Assembly: GCF_003991585.1 (NCBI RefSeq)
Contig: NZ_PQSP01000005.1
Coordinates: 62,001-126,000 of the forward strand
Length of the DNA stretch: 64,000 nucleotides
From: Saezia sanguinis
Lineage (GTDB): Bacteria; Pseudomonadota; Gammaproteobacteria; Burkholderiales; Burkholderiaceae_C
Direction of reading: 5' to 3'
A program made the translations under genes and the position numbers. The notes under the pieces are model-generated. The model did no database searches, had not been told where the DNA came from, and was given only the letters and a program-made list of their open reading frames with translations. Positions within the stretch are counted from its first letter, which is position 1. Every line of letters starts with the position of its first letter. Shown here one piece after another: positions 35,402-45,849 of the stretch.

Positions 35402-35780
35402 AAGTTCCTTTTCAGTGAGCACGGTTTAGCTGATGTTTTTAGCCTGCATCCTGCACAGCAGGCTCAGATGTCAGGTCAGATGGGTGTGGTGTATTAATAC
35501 TTGTTCATCACAGCGCATGTAACCTGTCAAAAAATTACAGCAGCAGAGAAATACTTTCATTAAAAGCAAACATTTTGAAAACCCAAATCCCATTGCGGGA
35601 TCGGATTATTTCATTCTAGTGCGCAAAATAAGGCGTTTGTAGTTTTGAGTAATAGACCATTCTGGGAGCACAGTTGAAGCGGCCCGGCGGAGTCTGTCCA
35701 TTTTGAAAATGATTTGAGGCAACCATATGTGCAGACTCGCAGAAAGCCTCAAAGTGAGGGGCTGGCCCTACACTTTATTT
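35402..35780. other. Intergenic region between the YcaC-like gene and kup
   Basis: A gap of 379 bases, AT-rich in 35500-35650, without a credible gene. It should contain the promoter of the YcaC-like gene at its left end. Its right end holds the hairpins following kup, listed separately. No LysR- or TetR-type regulator gene is present, and no clear operator could be assigned. Confidence 0.5.
35713..35776 (-). terminator. Pair of hairpins following kup
   Basis: Two stems lie just after the kup stop. One pairs AAGTG-AG-GGGC with GCCC-TA-CACTT (35752-35775, 2-nt loop, symmetrical internal mismatch). The other pairs TTTGAGGC (35713-35720) with GCCTCAAA (35746-35753). U-runs on the kup strand are short, so efficiency is uncertain. 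Confidence 0.45.
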
Positions 35781-37661
35781 TTAAATCTCAACCTTGCTGC
35801 CCAGTTCAATGACCCGATTGGCCGGAATGTTGTAAAAGTCCGCAGCGCCTTCAGCATTGCGGTACAACGTGGCAAACAGCTTTTTCCGCCAAGGCATCAT
35901 GTGGCAGAGGCCTCCGAGTGCGGATACGATGTTCTCACGCGAGAAAAAGTAAGATGTTTGCAGCGGGTCAAGATCAATGCCCCGACCTGACAGCAGTTTC
36001 AGGGCCTCAGGAATATCAACTTCGTTTTTAAAGCCGTAATTCAGCGTGACCTGCCAGCAATCATGACCCAGCGGTTTTAACTCGATACGGTCATTGAATC
36101 CGACCCAGGGGATTTCGTGCAGATCAACATAAACAAACAGGTTGGTGGCATGAATGACTTTATTATGCTTGAGGTTATGCAACAGCGATAACGGTACCGT
36201 ACCAAGGTCGTTGTTCATAAAGACCGCAGTACCTTCCACGCGGGAGGGCGGGTTGGCAAAAATAGCGTCCAGAAAGGGGGGTAACTGGATGGCATTGAGA
36301 AGGCGGGCCCGATTCAGAGATTGTTTTCCGTGCATCCAGGTCAGCATGATCATGCTGACCAGTGATGCCACAAGGATAGGCAGCCAGCCACCATCGGTAA
36401 ATTTCAGGATATTGGAGCTGAAGTACAGCAGGTCGATACTGATGAAAAATATTGTGGCAGCAAGACAGAGCCATAAAGGATAGCGGCGACCATAACGGAT
36501 GACAAAAAACGACATCAGCGTGGTGATCAGCATTTGCAGCGTGACGGCAATACCGTAGGCGGCAGCCAGATTACCCGATGATTTGAAGAACAGGACAACG
36601 ACCACAATGCCGGCAAACAATGACCAGTTGACAACGGGGATATAGATCTGCCCGGTCTGATAAATGGATGTATGCATAATGCGCATCCGTGGCAGAAACC
36701 CCAGTTGGATGGCCTGGCGTATGCATGAGAATGCCCCTGTGATCAGCGCCTGGGACGCAATGATGGTGGCGACTGTGGCCAGGCAGACCAGTGGAACCAG
36801 TGCCCAGGAGGGGGCGATCTGGAAAAATGGGGTACCGACCTGGTCCGGTTTTGTCGACATCAAATAAGCGCCTTGCCCAAAATAGTTCAAAAGCAGGCCA
36901 GGCATGGCGCAGCCATACCAGGCAATGCGGATGGGGGTTCGGCCAAAATGCCCCAAATCGGCGTACAGGGCTTCCGCTCCGGTGACGCAGAGCACAACGG
37001 CACCCAGTGCCAGAAAACCAAGTGTCGTATATGTTGTGAAAAATTCAAGGGCATAAAGGGGATTGAGCGCCCGCAGTACCTGCGGGGCGTGGATGATTTG
37101 TGATATCCCTAAGATGCCCAGAACCACAAACCACAGCAACATGACCGGGCCGAAAAAACGGGCAATGCCTGCTGTGCCTTTGCGTTGTGCCGCAAACAGC
37201 GCTAACAGAATGACCAGCGTAATTGGAATGATATAGCGGTGAAAATGGGGGGAAATCAGCTCCAGCCCTTCCACGGCAGACAGAACCGATACGGCAGGCG
37301 TAATGATGCCGTCACCACAGAACAATGCGGTGCCGAACAGGCCCAGCAGTAACAGGACATGCCGGATACGCGGCTTGTCATGAACGGCCTGGGTGGCCAG
37401 CGTCATCATGGCGATCAGCCCGCCTTCCCCGCGGTTGTCATTGTTCAGGATCAGGTAAACATATTTCAGGGAAACAACGATCGTCAGTGTCCAGAAAACC
37501 AGCGACAGCACACCCAGAATACTATGCTCAGTCAGAGGAATGTGCGCATGCACAAACACCTCTTTCAATGCATACAGCGGGCTGGTACCGATGTCGCCAT
37601 AAACAATGCCTAAAGCACCCAAAGACAGCGCCATGCGATTGCGGGAAGAAGGTTGTGCCAT
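35781..37661 (-). CDS. kup: Low-affinity potassium uptake protein Kup
   Basis: A 626-aa inner-membrane K+/H+ symporter, the usual length. The N-terminus has the family signature [25 protein letters not shown] split across two blocks (about 12-35), followed by 12 hydrophobic helices and a C-terminal cytoplasmic domain (about 440-626) with [14 protein letters not shown]. Conserved residues in helix 2 (GEGGLIAM) and [17 protein letters not shown] support transport function. It is a single gene, but it neighbours gshA and trkH-trkA on the same strand, giving two K+ uptake systems within 7 kb. Confidence 0.96.
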   Translation of the reverse strand: MAQPSSRNRMALSLGALGIVYGDIGTSPLYALKEVFVHAHIPLTEHSILGVLSLVFWTLTIVVSLKYVYLILNNDNRGEGGLIAMMTLATQAVHDKPRIRHVLLLLGLFGTALFCGDGIITPAVSVLSAVEGLELISPHFHRYIIPITLVILLALFAAQRKGTAGIARFFGPVMLLWFVVLGILGISQIIHAPQVLRALNPLYALEFFTTYTTLGFLALGAVVLCVTGAEALYADLGHFGRTPIRIAWYGCAMPGLLLNYFGQGAYLMSTKPDQVGTPFFQIAPSWALVPLVCLATVATIIASQALITGAFSCIRQAIQLGFLPRMRIMHTSIYQTGQIYIPVVNWSLFAGIVVVVLFFKSSGNLAAAYGIAVTLQMLITTLMSFFVIRYGRRYPLWLCLAATIFFISIDLLYFSSNILKFTDGGWLPILVASLVSMIMLTWMHGKQSLNRARLLNAIQLPPFLDAIFANPPSRVEGTAVFMNNDLGTVPLSLLHNLKHNKVIHATNLFVYVDLHEIPWVGFNDRIELKPLGHDCWQVTLNYGFKNEVDIPEALKLLSGRGIDLDPLQTSYFFSRENIVSALGGLCHMMPWRKKLFATLYRNAEGAADFYNIPANRVIELGSKVEI

Positions 37662-37957
37662 AAAGGTGGGGTGTCCATTAAATGCAGGCGCGATACGGCT
37701 GCCAGATATGCCTTGGGTACAAGGGTAGGCGTTTATGAGCCGGTGCTGCTGGTTGTATGTCTACTGTAGTTTGATTGAAGCCAGTGCTGCTGCATGGTTG
37801 ACAGGGCAATATGGCATATGGTTGGGAGAGCCTCTGAGAAAAACAGTTATATTTGTCTAGAATACCACGTTCATTAAAATACCGCTGCCCGATCAGTTTT
37901 GCATTGCCGCGCTGAGATGGCGCGGTTGTATTTCAGGTTTGTGGTATGGCCGCTTAA
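37662..37957. other. kup upstream region
   Basis: About 300 bases between the kup start and the gshA terminator. No gene or RNA structure stands out. On the kup strand a TATAAC-like -10 occurs near 37835-37855, but without a good -35. I could not define an operator. Confidence 0.45.
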
Positions 37958-37992
37958 AAACAAAAGGAGATGCTGAGCATCTCCTTTTGTTT
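37958..37992 (-). terminator. Strong bidirectional terminator after gshA
   Basis: A 16-bp perfect stem with a TGA loop: arms 37958-37973 (AAACAAAAGGAGATGC) and 37977-37992. The ends are A-rich and T-rich, so it reads as a Rho-independent terminator on both strands. It lies 19 bases beyond the gshA stop. Confidence 0.85.
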
Positions 37993-38011
37993 GCACAGCA
38001 AAATAGCCGTG

Positions 38012-39304
38012 TCAGTACACTTCGGCTTCCGGATCGGTCGCTTCCAGTTCGTAACTGGCGGCAAGCATGGCCAAGCGCCCAATGACCCCGTACATGTAAA
38101 AGCGGTTGGGGGAACTGGCACCAGGCTTCATGCCCGGCTGTGGCAGATGGGGCGATTCGGCAAACGCCAGCGGCACAAAGCCGGCGCCTGGCGCATTCAG
38201 GTTTTCATCGGTACCCCGGCTGGAGTGCACCCGGTAAAACCCGCCGACAACGTATCTGTCAATCATATATACCACAGGCTCGGCAACGGCTTCGTTAACC
38301 TGTTCATAGGTCAGCACACCTTCCTGTATCAATACCTCCGAGACAGTTTGGCCATCCTTGATGGTGCTCATTTTGTTGCGTGTGCGGCGGTTCAGGGAGT
38401 CTAGTTCTCTGACGTCGCGTACCGTCATGATGCCCATGCCGTAAGTGCCGGCATCGGCCTTGACGACGACAAAAGGTTTTTCCTGAATGCCGTATTCTTT
38501 GTATTTACGGCGGATTTTCGACAGCAGCATGTCCACATTGGAGCGCAGGCATTCCAGCCCTTCTTCTGCCTGGAAATCCACTTCACCGCAATAAGAATAC
38601 AGCGGGTTGATCAGCCAGGGGTCAATGCCCAGCAGTTTGGAGAATTTTTTAGCCACTTCTTCATACGCCCGGAAATGGTTGTGTTTGCGCCGGATGGCCC
38701 ATCCTGCGTGCAGTGGCGGCAGCAAAAACTGCTCGTGCAGATTTTCCAATACGGCCGGAATGCCGGCGGACAGGTCATTGTTGAGGACGATGGTGCAGGG
38801 ATCAAAGTTCTTCAAACCCAAACGGCGCTGCGAACGCTCCAGCGGCTCCAGCGTCAGGGTTTCACCGGTTGGCAGGGTCAGGGTGGTGGGTTCCTTGATA
38901 TTTTCATCGAGGGAACCCAGACGGACATTCAGTCCGGCAGAGCGGAAAATCCGCATTAAACACAGAACGTTCTGTAAGTAAAAAACGTTGCGGGTATGGT
39001 TTTCCGGAATCAGCAGCAGGTTTTTGGCTTCCGGACAGATTTTTTCCACTGCGGCCATGGCTGCCTGTGCTGCCAGCGGCATCATTTCGTTGGTCAGGTT
39101 ATTAAACCCGCCAGGGAACAGGTTGGTGTCAACCGGGGCCAGTTTAAAACCGGCATTGCGCAAGTCTACCGAAGTGTAAAACGGCGGGGTGTGCTCCATC
39201 CACTCCAGACGGAACCAGCGTTCAATGGCTGGCATGGAGTCCAGAATGCGTTGTTCCAGCTCGTTGATTGGACCGGTAAGGGCGGTGACAAGATGAGGTA
39301 CCAT
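38012..39304 (-). CDS. gshA: Glutamate-cysteine ligase, proteobacterial GshA type
   Basis: A 430-aa ATP-dependent ligase that makes gamma-glutamylcysteine, the first step of glutathione synthesis. It belongs to the beta/gamma-proteobacterial type that is unrelated in sequence to E. coli GshA. Landmarks are RWFRLEWMEHTPPFYTSVD (about 30-48), VDTNLFPGGFNNL (about 58-70), ENHTRN, and an ATP-grasp-like VVVKADAGTYGMGIMTV (about 292-308), plus GFYRVHSSRGTDENLN (about 366-381). gshB, which usually follows in Burkholderiales, is not adjacent; a terminator comes instead. Its close neighbours are K+ transport genes. Assignment is firm. Confidence 0.95.
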   Translation of the reverse strand: MVPHLVTALTGPINELEQRILDSMPAIERWFRLEWMEHTPPFYTSVDLRNAGFKLAPVDTNLFPGGFNNLTNEMMPLAAQAAMAAVEKICPEAKNLLLIPENHTRNVFYLQNVLCLMRIFRSAGLNVRLGSLDENIKEPTTLTLPTGETLTLEPLERSQRRLGLKNFDPCTIVLNNDLSAGIPAVLENLHEQFLLPPLHAGWAIRRKHNHFRAYEEVAKKFSKLLGIDPWLINPLYSYCGEVDFQAEEGLECLRSNVDMLLSKIRRKYKEYGIQEKPFVVVKADAGTYGMGIMTVRDVRELDSLNRRTRNKMSTIKDGQTVSEVLIQEGVLTYEQVNEAVAEPVVYMIDRYVVGGFYRVHSSRGTDENLNAPGAGFVPLAFAESPHLPQPGMKPGASSPNRFYMYGVIGRLAMLAASYELEATDPEAEVY

Positions 39305-39429
39305 AACGATTTGCCTGTTTTAACCTAAAGTAATGCGATTGCTGTCGTAATTGTAAGGAATGTGTCAATAAAAAAGGGCAATTTTTTACTCACTTGAGGG
39401 ACAAAATGCGTTTTTCAAGGGTAAAAGCA

Positions 39430-40944
39430 TCATCTGCGCCAGAAAGATGGCATCAGAACTGCTAAAAAACACAGCATTTCCAAGCGTCCCAGCAGCATCG
39501 CCAGAGAGCAGATCCAGATCTGGAAATTGCTTAAATGGCCAAAACTGCCAGCAGGCCCTACTTCACCAAAGCCAACGCCCATACAGTGTACGCTGGCAAG
39601 TATCGCACTGAAAGCGCTGACCATGTCCATATCCGTCAGCAGCAGTACCATGCTCAGAGCAATAACGGTCATGCCATATACCAGCATGAATGCCAGCACA
39701 GCAAAAATGACGGGCTGGCTGATGACCTGCCCGGCAATGGTAACAGGTTGTACCGCACGCGGGTGCACCATGCGCCGAATTTCCCGTTGCGTTTGTTTAA
39801 TCAGAATCAGCAAGCGGATCATTTTGACGCCACCCCCGGTGGAGCCCGCACCGGTTGCAACACCGGAAAGCAGCAGCATCAGAACGGGGATGAACACCGG
39901 CCATTGCGTGTAATCGGTGGACATAAAGCCGGTGGTCGTAGCCACGGAGATCACATTGAACATGCCTTGCCGCAGGGCTTCCATCAGCGGATAGGTGTCC
40001 TTGATCCATAACCAGAATGATGCAAACAGGCCGCTGCCCAACAAAACGGTGAGCGTAGCGCGTGCTTCCGGGTCCTGCCACAGCCGTTTGAGTGAGCGGC
40101 GGCGGATGCAGACGAAATACAGGGTAAAACTGCAACTGCCTAACAGCATGAATATGATGGCAATGCACTCGATAAGCGGGCTGTTGAAGTAGGCAAAACT
40201 CTTGTCGTGCGAAGTCAGCCCGCCCAGGCTGACGGTGCTGAACATGTGCATGATGGCGTCCGGGAAGGTCATGCCCGCTGCCCAGTATGCCAAAGCGCAC
40301 AGGACCGAGAGCAGAACGTAGATGCCCCACAGCGCTTTTGCCGTTGTGGAAATGCGTGGCGTGAGTTTATTTTCCTTGAGCGGGCCGGCCATTTCTGTAC
40401 GAAATAGCTGTGTGGCGCCTACTCCCAATAATGGCAGAATCGCCACCGCTAAAATGATGATGCCTAAGCCGCCAAGCCATTGAAGGAATGTTCGCCAGAA
40501 ATTCAATGAAATAGGCAGTGTGTCCAGACCCGTTAAGATGGTGCTGCCGGTAGTGGTCAGGCCGGAAACGGCTTCAAAGTAAGCATGTGAAAAATCAATC
40601 GGGCGGCCAATATGATAGAGTGAAATCATTATGGGGAAGCTGGCAAACAATGGCAGCCATGACCAGGTCAGCGGTACCAGCAGGACACCGTCGCGTGGAA
40701 TCAGGTCGCGCTGGTGTTTGCGCATGGTGAGCCACAGGCACAGCCCGGTGACAATGGTGAACACAGCGCAGCCGAAAAAAATATAGGCCACGCCATCATG
40801 GCGCGTGCTCCAGCCCGTCAATGCAGGCAAAAGCATCAGTATCCCGAAAAAAGCCTGTACCATTCCCAATACCCTGAGAACAGGAAACAGGCTTTGCCAG
40901 GAGTCAGAGGAAGGTCGCACCCACCTTGAAGAGTTTTTCCACAT
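39430..40944 (-). CDS. trkH: TrkH-family potassium transporter membrane subunit
   Basis: A 504-aa inner-membrane K+ channel-like subunit built from four M1-P-M2 repeats. The selectivity-filter segments are visible as SGLTTTGSTIL, FSTVSLGGL, SVATTTGFM and HCMGVGFGEVGP, each with the conserved Gly. It overlaps the trkA gene by 41 bp if the ATG at 40944 is used; a GTG at 40920 would shorten the N-terminus by eight residues and fits the family equally well. It works with the cytoplasmic TrkA encoded just upstream. Confidence 0.95.
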   Translation of the reverse strand: MWKNSSRWVRPSSDSWQSLFPVLRVLGMVQAFFGILMLLPALTGWSTRHDGVAYIFFGCAVFTIVTGLCLWLTMRKHQRDLIPRDGVLLVPLTWSWLPLFASFPIMISLYHIGRPIDFSHAYFEAVSGLTTTGSTILTGLDTLPISLNFWRTFLQWLGGLGIIILAVAILPLLGVGATQLFRTEMAGPLKENKLTPRISTTAKALWGIYVLLSVLCALAYWAAGMTFPDAIMHMFSTVSLGGLTSHDKSFAYFNSPLIECIAIIFMLLGSCSFTLYFVCIRRRSLKRLWQDPEARATLTVLLGSGLFASFWLWIKDTYPLMEALRQGMFNVISVATTTGFMSTDYTQWPVFIPVLMLLLSGVATGAGSTGGGVKMIRLLILIKQTQREIRRMVHPRAVQPVTIAGQVISQPVIFAVLAFMLVYGMTVIALSMVLLLTDMDMVSAFSAILASVHCMGVGFGEVGPAGSFGHLSNFQIWICSLAMLLGRLEMLCFLAVLMPSFWRR

Positions 40945-42493
40945 CGCGTATCAGCCGTTTACTGGGAAGGAAGAGGACTATATGGTCATTGTTTTCAATG
41001 ACGGTATGACTGCTGGGAATGATGACCTGTGCATTGGGCAGTTGAACCAGTGTTTGCGCCGTCTGCTGCGGATTATCCTGTATTTGGGTGGAGTCGGCAA
41101 AGCCGGACTCGGTTGCCAGCGTAGAGTCCGGTGTGACGGTGCCATCTGAAAGCCCCCGGATGATCAGCCCGACCTGAACCCCCGCCGGAAGTTTCAGGTC
41201 GCCCAATTGGCGCCCGATCACGCGGGATGTCTTACGGGTGCCGCGCGCCACGATTTCCAGCGCTTCGGCAACGCCCCGGCGCAGGCTGTGCACGGCAATG
41301 ACCTCGCCTTTACGCACGTGCGCCAGCAATTCGCCCAGCATGGTTTGTGCTGGCGAGAGTGCAATGTCAATTTGGGTGCTGTGCATTAACTCTGCGTAAC
41401 TGCGCCGGTTGATCAGTGCCAGCACACGCCGGGCGCCCATGCGCTTGGCAAGCAGTGCCGACATGATGTTGTCTTCGTCGTCATGAGTGACAGATAAAAA
41501 CAGGTCAATGTTGGCGACATTTTCCGATTCCAGCAGGTCTTCATCGGTGGCATTGCCCTGCAAAACCAGTACCGATTCTTTCAGTTTAGATGCCAGCGTG
41601 ATGCAGCGGTCCGGGTTTTTTTCAATGACTTTGAGATTGTGGTTGATTGGGCTGGCGGCCAGGTACATGGCCAGCCGTTCGCCAACGCGCCCGCCTCCGG
41701 CGATCATGATGCGCTGCGGGCGTACGCTGGAGGCCGGAGCCAGTGGAGCCGTTTCTTCCGTTGCCGTTGTTGTTTCTGCGGGCGCAGCAGTTCCGGGGAG
41801 CTGGTGCAGCCCGTTCAGTATGGCTGGAATCTGGTCTTTGGCGGCCAGCACGAATACTTCGTCATCCGGTTCGATCCGGGTGCTGCCGTCGGTCATGATC
41901 AACTGGTCTGGCCCGTCCCACAGCCGGCGGTATATCGCGACAATCCGCATTGCGATATTGGGCATGATCTGGGTGACTTCGCTGATGCTGTGGCGCACCA
42001 GCGGAGAGCCCGCACGCGCGCGTACCGAAACCAGGCAGGCCAGCCCTTCGGCAAAATTGCGGACCTGCAAAGCCTGCGGATATTCAACCAGTTTGGCAAT
42101 ATAGCGGCTCAGGGATTCTTCCGGGCAGATCAGCGTGTCAACGGCAAAGCCGTCTTTGGACAGCAATGTGTCCTGATGATCCAGGTGTGACGACCTGACA
42201 CGGGCAATGCGTGTAGGAATGTTAAACACCATTTGCGCAATTTTGCAGGCAACCAGGTTGGTTTCCTCCAGCGAAGCGCAGGAGATCAGCAGTTCGGCGT
42301 CTCTGGCGCCGGCTTCGATCAAAACGTCAATTTCAGTGCCATTGCCTTGCACGCCGCGCAGGTCAAAACGTTCCTGCAGGCTGCGCAGGCGCTCACTGTC
42401 ATTGTCAATGACAGTGATTTCATTATCTTCCGATAACAGGTTTTCAGCCACACTTTCACCGACGCGCCCAGCGCCGATAATGATGATGTTCAC
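40904..42493 (-). CDS. trkA: Trk system K+ uptake regulator TrkA, with long linker and C-terminal insertion
   Basis: A 529-aa cytoplasmic regulator with two RCK_N/RCK_C pairs; the NAD-binding motifs are GAGRVGES (about 7-14) and GGGRVGER (about 267-274). It is about 70 residues longer than E. coli TrkA (458 aa). The excess lies in an Ala/Thr/Glu-rich linker between the halves (about 237-258) and in a polar insertion in the last RCK_C domain (about 460-490). A GTG start at 42493 is preceded by GGAGAG at good spacing. It is co-transcribed with trkH (overlap) and follows proA by 43 bp on the same strand. Confidence 0.94.
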   Translation of the reverse strand: MNIIIIGAGRVGESVAENLLSEDNEITVIDNDSERLRSLQERFDLRGVQGNGTEIDVLIEAGARDAELLISCASLEETNLVACKIAQMVFNIPTRIARVRSSHLDHQDTLLSKDGFAVDTLICPEESLSRYIAKLVEYPQALQVRNFAEGLACLVSVRARAGSPLVRHSISEVTQIMPNIAMRIVAIYRRLWDGPDQLIMTDGSTRIEPDDEVFVLAAKDQIPAILNGLHQLPGTAAPAETTTATEETAPLAPASSVRPQRIMIAGGGRVGERLAMYLAASPINHNLKVIEKNPDRCITLASKLKESVLVLQGNATDEDLLESENVANIDLFLSVTHDDEDNIMSALLAKRMGARRVLALINRRSYAELMHSTQIDIALSPAQTMLGELLAHVRKGEVIAVHSLRRGVAEALEIVARGTRKTSRVIGRQLGDLKLPAGVQVGLIIRGLSDGTVTPDSTLATESGFADSTQIQDNPQQTAQTLVQLPNAQVIIPSSHTVIENNDHIVLFLPSKRLIRDVEKLFKVGATFL

Positions 42494-42536
42494 GGTTGTG
42501 GCTCTCCTTTGTTATTGTTGCAGCAATAAGCCGGAA

Positions 42537-43811
42537 TCAGGTCCGGACTTCGCCATGCCCCATGACAACCCACTTGAGTGAGGTCAGCCCTTCAAGCCCA
42601 ACCGGACCACGGGCATGAAATTTATCGGTGGAAATACCAATTTCAGCACCCAGCCCATATTCAAAACCATCTGCAAAACGGGTACTGGTATTGACCATGA
42701 CGCTTGAAGAGTCTACTTCCCTGACAAATTTCATGGCATGGTCGTGGTTGCTGGTCAATATGGCATCGGTATGGTGCGAGCTGAAGCGGTTAATGTGCGC
42801 GATGGCTTCATCCACCCCTTTGACCAGTTTGATGCGGATGATGGGTGCGAGGTACTCTGCCGTCCATTCATCTTCGGCCACCGGAACCAGTTTTGCTCCA
42901 GGGGTATTCATCAGCAACTGGTGAACTTCAGGTGTGATGCGCATTTCAACGCCTTTGGCGACAAAAATCTGCACAATGCGGGGCAAAAATTCGGGGGCAA
43001 TGCTGCGTGCAATCAGCAGACCTTCTGTTGCATTGCAGGGGCTGTATTTTTGTGTTTTGGCATTGTCAACAACCCGCAAAGCCATTTCAATGTCGACCGG
43101 ATCATCCACATAGGTATGGCAATTGCCATCCAGGTGCTTGATCACGGGCATTTTGGCCTCTTTGCTGACGCGTTCAATCAGGCTGCGCCCGCCGCGTGGA
43201 ATCAGCACATCGATATATTGTGGCATGGTCAGCATATAACCAACCGCTTCGCGGTCCGTGGTCGGCACCAGTTGCACGCCATGTTCAGGCAGGTTGGCCT
43301 GTTGAAGTGCCTGATGAACCAAGGCCATTAAGGCCTGGTTGGAGGCCATGGCTTCCGAGCCGCCTCGTAGAATGGCCGAATTGCCGCTTTTAATGGAAAG
43401 GCTTGCCGCTTCAATGGTGACATTGGGGCGGCTCTCATAAATCATGCCGAATACGCCCAGGGGAACCCGCATCTGCCCGACAGAAATACCGCTGGGTTGC
43501 TGGTGGACATTGAGCATCTGTCCAATGGGGTCTGGCATTTTGGCCAGTTGTTCACAGCCTGTGGCCAGGGTTTCAATGATTTCCGGTGTCAGGCGCAGAC
43601 GGTCGACCATGGGAGGCGCCAGATGCGCAGCTTGCGCCTGTTGGATATCGGGCTGGTTGGCATGGATTAGATGATCAACCTGCTCTCGCAGCAGTGTTGC
43701 CAGAGTCAGCAAAACCTGGTTGCGCTGTTCGATACTGGCTATGGCCATTTGGGTTGAGGCGGCTCTGGCCTGAACCCCCAGCGTTTGCATGAGTGATTCA
43801 ATTTGATTCAT
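42537..43811 (-). CDS. proA: Gamma-glutamyl phosphate reductase
   Basis: A 424-aa NADPH-dependent enzyme that reduces gamma-glutamyl phosphate to the semialdehyde in proline synthesis. Conserved features are [17 protein letters not shown] (about 116-132), the LIPRGG segment, [11 protein letters not shown] (about 213-223), the catalytic Cys in [17 protein letters not shown] (about 240-256), and the C-terminal [18 protein letters not shown]. The ATG at 43811 is preferred over a TTG three codons earlier. proB is not adjacent. Proline is an osmoprotectant, so linkage to trkA-trkH may be functional. Confidence 0.96.
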   Translation of the reverse strand: MNQIESLMQTLGVQARAASTQMAIASIEQRNQVLLTLATLLREQVDHLIHANQPDIQQAQAAHLAPPMVDRLRLTPEIIETLATGCEQLAKMPDPIGQMLNVHQQPSGISVGQMRVPLGVFGMIYESRPNVTIEAASLSIKSGNSAILRGGSEAMASNQALMALVHQALQQANLPEHGVQLVPTTDREAVGYMLTMPQYIDVLIPRGGRSLIERVSKEAKMPVIKHLDGNCHTYVDDPVDIEMALRVVDNAKTQKYSPCNATEGLLIARSIAPEFLPRIVQIFVAKGVEMRITPEVHQLLMNTPGAKLVPVAEDEWTAEYLAPIIRIKLVKGVDEAIAHINRFSSHHTDAILTSNHDHAMKFVREVDSSSVMVNTSTRFADGFEYGLGAEIGISTDKFHARGPVGLEGLTSLKWVVMGHGEVRT

Positions 43812-44281
43812 GGCAGTCAAGGCTTTACGATACGGATGTCAAAACTAAAAAACTAAGTATGGCAGCATCATTGCATGTGGCGGGGTTGGTGATGCGTTTT
43901 GTTTTTCATTCAATGACACCGGTTAATTGAATGAAATTCATGCCATGCACCCTTAAATTGAAATTCTAATCGGTTTCCTGGTTTGTGTGGACATTTGGTC
44001 CTTTTATGTGAGAAAAATCAATCACTGCCGGATAAATATCAAAGTTGGGATCAAGCGCAGGCGCTTTGGTATGTAAAACAGGATGGCTGATCAGGTTTAA
44101 TATCTGTATCAAGATGTATCACTGGAACAAAAGCAACTTTGAATCTTGGCGTGAAATTGCAGAGCTTTTGCGACAAACCCCCGAACTGGAAAAAAGCCGG
44201 CAGCTTATTGTGGGCTAAGGGAGTAGAGTCCGACCCTGCGTTTTCTGGCTCGGCATTGTGGTTAACAGTGTTTTGCCAACC
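43812..44281. other. Intergenic region between ruvB and proA
   Basis: A gap of 470 bases between two genes on the minus strand. It contains no RNA gene that I can recognise. The left part (43820-44000) is AT-rich and probably carries the proA promoter. The right part contains a short plus-strand open frame with protein-like composition, listed separately. No terminator for ruvB is evident. Confidence 0.5.
44114..44218 (+). CDS. Possible 34-aa protein or gene remnant
   Basis: An ATG-initiated frame of 34 codons whose product begins MYHWNKSNFESWREIAELL and ends with a charged helix (TPELEKSRQLIVG). The composition is protein-like (amphipathic helix, few rare residues), unlike the random frames around it. 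The frame stays open upstream for some 20 codons, so it could be the tail of a decayed gene. No ribosome site is seen. I do not recognise the family. Confidence 0.25.
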   Translation: MYHWNKSNFESWREIAELLRQTPELEKSRQLIVG

Positions 44282-45346
44282 TTAGAATAGCCCGGGGTTG
44301 TGCTGCGGTGGCGCCACGCCCAGATGTTTGAACGCGGCCAGCGTTGCTGCCCGGCCCCGCGGCGTGCGTTGCAGATAACCCTGCTGAATCAGGTAGGGCT
44401 CGATCACGTCTTCAATGGTGCCGGATTCTTCGCCAATGGCAGCCGCCAGATTGTCCAGCCCCACAGGGCCACCGTCGAACTTGAACACAATGGCTTCCAG
44501 CAGCTTGCGGTCCATCAGGTCAAAACCCAGCGGGTCAACGTCCAGCATGGCCAATGCTTTTTGCGCAATATCCTCATTGATCCGGCCATGGCTTTTGACA
44601 TCGGCATAGTCGCGTACGCGGCGCAGCAGCCGGTTGGCAATACGTGGTGTGCCGCGTGAGCGGCGGGCAATTTCGCCGGCTCCCTTGTCGTCAATGGGTG
44701 AGCCCAGCAAGTCAGCGCTGCGCAGCACAATGCGCTTAAGTTCTTCGCTGTTGTAAAACTCCAGCCGCGCCACAATGCCAAACCGGTCGCGCAGCGGGTT
44801 GGTGAGCATGCCGGCACGGGTGGTGGCTCCCACCAGTGTAAACGGTTGCAGGTCCAGTTTGATCGAGCGTGCAGCCGGGCCGTCGCCGATCATGATGTCG
44901 ATCTTGAAGTCCTCCAGCGCCGGGTACAAAATTTCTTCAACAACGGGTGAAAGGCGATGGATTTCATCAATGAACAGCACATCGTTGGCTTCCAGGTTGG
45001 TCAGCAGTGCTGCCAGGTCCTTGGGTTTTTCCAGCACCGGGCCGCTGGTTTGACGCAGGTTCACGCCCAGCTCATACGCAATGATGTGAGACAGCGTCGT
45101 TTTGCCCAGCCCAGGCGGGCCAAACAGCAGGACATGGTCCAGTGCTTCCTGTCTTTTTTTGGCTGCACCGATGAATATTTCAAGCTGCTCGCGGATTTTG
45201 GGCTGTCCCACGTATTCGGCCATGCCCTTGGGGCGTAGCGCACGCTCAATGGCTTCTTCCTGCGGTGATGCAGGCTGCATGGATACCGCGCGGGTTTTGT
45301 CCGGGTCAGCCGGAGCCATTGAAAAGTCGTCGGTGCGGATGGTCAT
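44282..45346 (-). CDS. ruvB: Holliday junction branch migration ATPase RuvB
   Basis: A 354-aa AAA+ motor that drives Holliday-junction branch migration with RuvA. The start region [21 protein letters not shown], Walker [17 protein letters not shown] (about 85-100), Walker [13 protein letters not shown], the sensor/arginine-finger segment [20 protein letters not shown] and the C-terminal winged helix ([14 protein letters not shown]) are intact. I use the ATG at 45346; a longer frame to 45448 adds 34 unrelated residues. The N-terminal tail is about 20 residues longer than in E. coli. ruvA and ruvC are not adjacent. Confidence 0.96.
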   Translation of the reverse strand: MTIRTDDFSMAPADPDKTRAVSMQPASPQEEAIERALRPKGMAEYVGQPKIREQLEIFIGAAKKRQEALDHVLLFGPPGLGKTTLSHIIAYELGVNLRQTSGPVLEKPKDLAALLTNLEANDVLFIDEIHRLSPVVEEILYPALEDFKIDIMIGDGPAARSIKLDLQPFTLVGATTRAGMLTNPLRDRFGIVARLEFYNSEELKRIVLRSADLLGSPIDDKGAGEIARRSRGTPRIANRLLRRVRDYADVKSHGRINEDIAQKALAMLDVDPLGFDLMDRKLLEAIVFKFDGGPVGLDNLAAAIGEESGTIEDVIEPYLIQQGYLQRTPRGRAATLAAFKHLGVAPPQHNPGLF

Positions 45347-45484
45347 AACAGAGGAGGCAGGGAATATAAACGAAGGCAACCAACTGGTCATTATATGTCT
45401 GCTTGCGGTGTCTGGGGAGGTGACATTGAAAAGCGGTATGCCTATCATTGCGCAAGTATGGCTGGCGCTATGTTTAGTGATTAA

Positions 45485-45790
45485 ATGGCGAAATATGACA
45501 GGGATGATATGGCTGTGGCGAACTGCAAGCGACCGCCAGCGCTGATTGATGGCGCCCGCGTTTTGGCGTGGGCATGGTCAGATAAGCCTTTTGGGTTTGT
45601 AAAAAAGGGGTATGAGAAACCGGGGGTAGCTATTTATGGCCTGGCGATTGTGCAGTATCATGCGGATGCAAAGGTGTACCGCCTGAGCTGTGACATGCAT
45701 TGGGAATGTGTTGCTGACTTTGATTACGACAGTGTGGAGCAGGCTCAGATGGAGCTGCCGCAGCAATACGCTTGTGCAGAGGTTCAATAG
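45485..45790 (+). CDS. Hypothetical protein upstream of Imm51-like gene
   Basis: A 101-aa protein I do not recognise. It is soluble, with no signal peptide, and rich in aromatic residues ([28 protein letters not shown]), suggesting a compact beta fold. The C-terminus is acidic and Gln-rich. An internal ATG at 45509 has a better ribosome site (CAGGG just upstream) and would give 93 residues. It is 60 bp upstream of, and co-directional with, an Imm51-like gene; the size and composition are those of many immunity proteins, so a bicistronic immunity pair is possible (inference). Confidence 0.6.
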   Translation: MAKYDRDDMAVANCKRPPALIDGARVLAWAWSDKPFGFVKKGYEKPGVAIYGLAIVQYHADAKVYRLSCDMHWECVADFDYDSVEQAQMELPQQYACAEVQ

Positions 45791-45849
45791 CACCTGTGGG
45801 AATAGGTGCCGTGGCGATGTTGTTTTAAATAGTGATAAAGAGGTGTTCT

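Noticed and set aside
44282..45346. ruvB without ruvA as a degraded locus
   Set aside because: ruvB is often unlinked from ruvA in betaproteobacteria, and all its motifs are intact.
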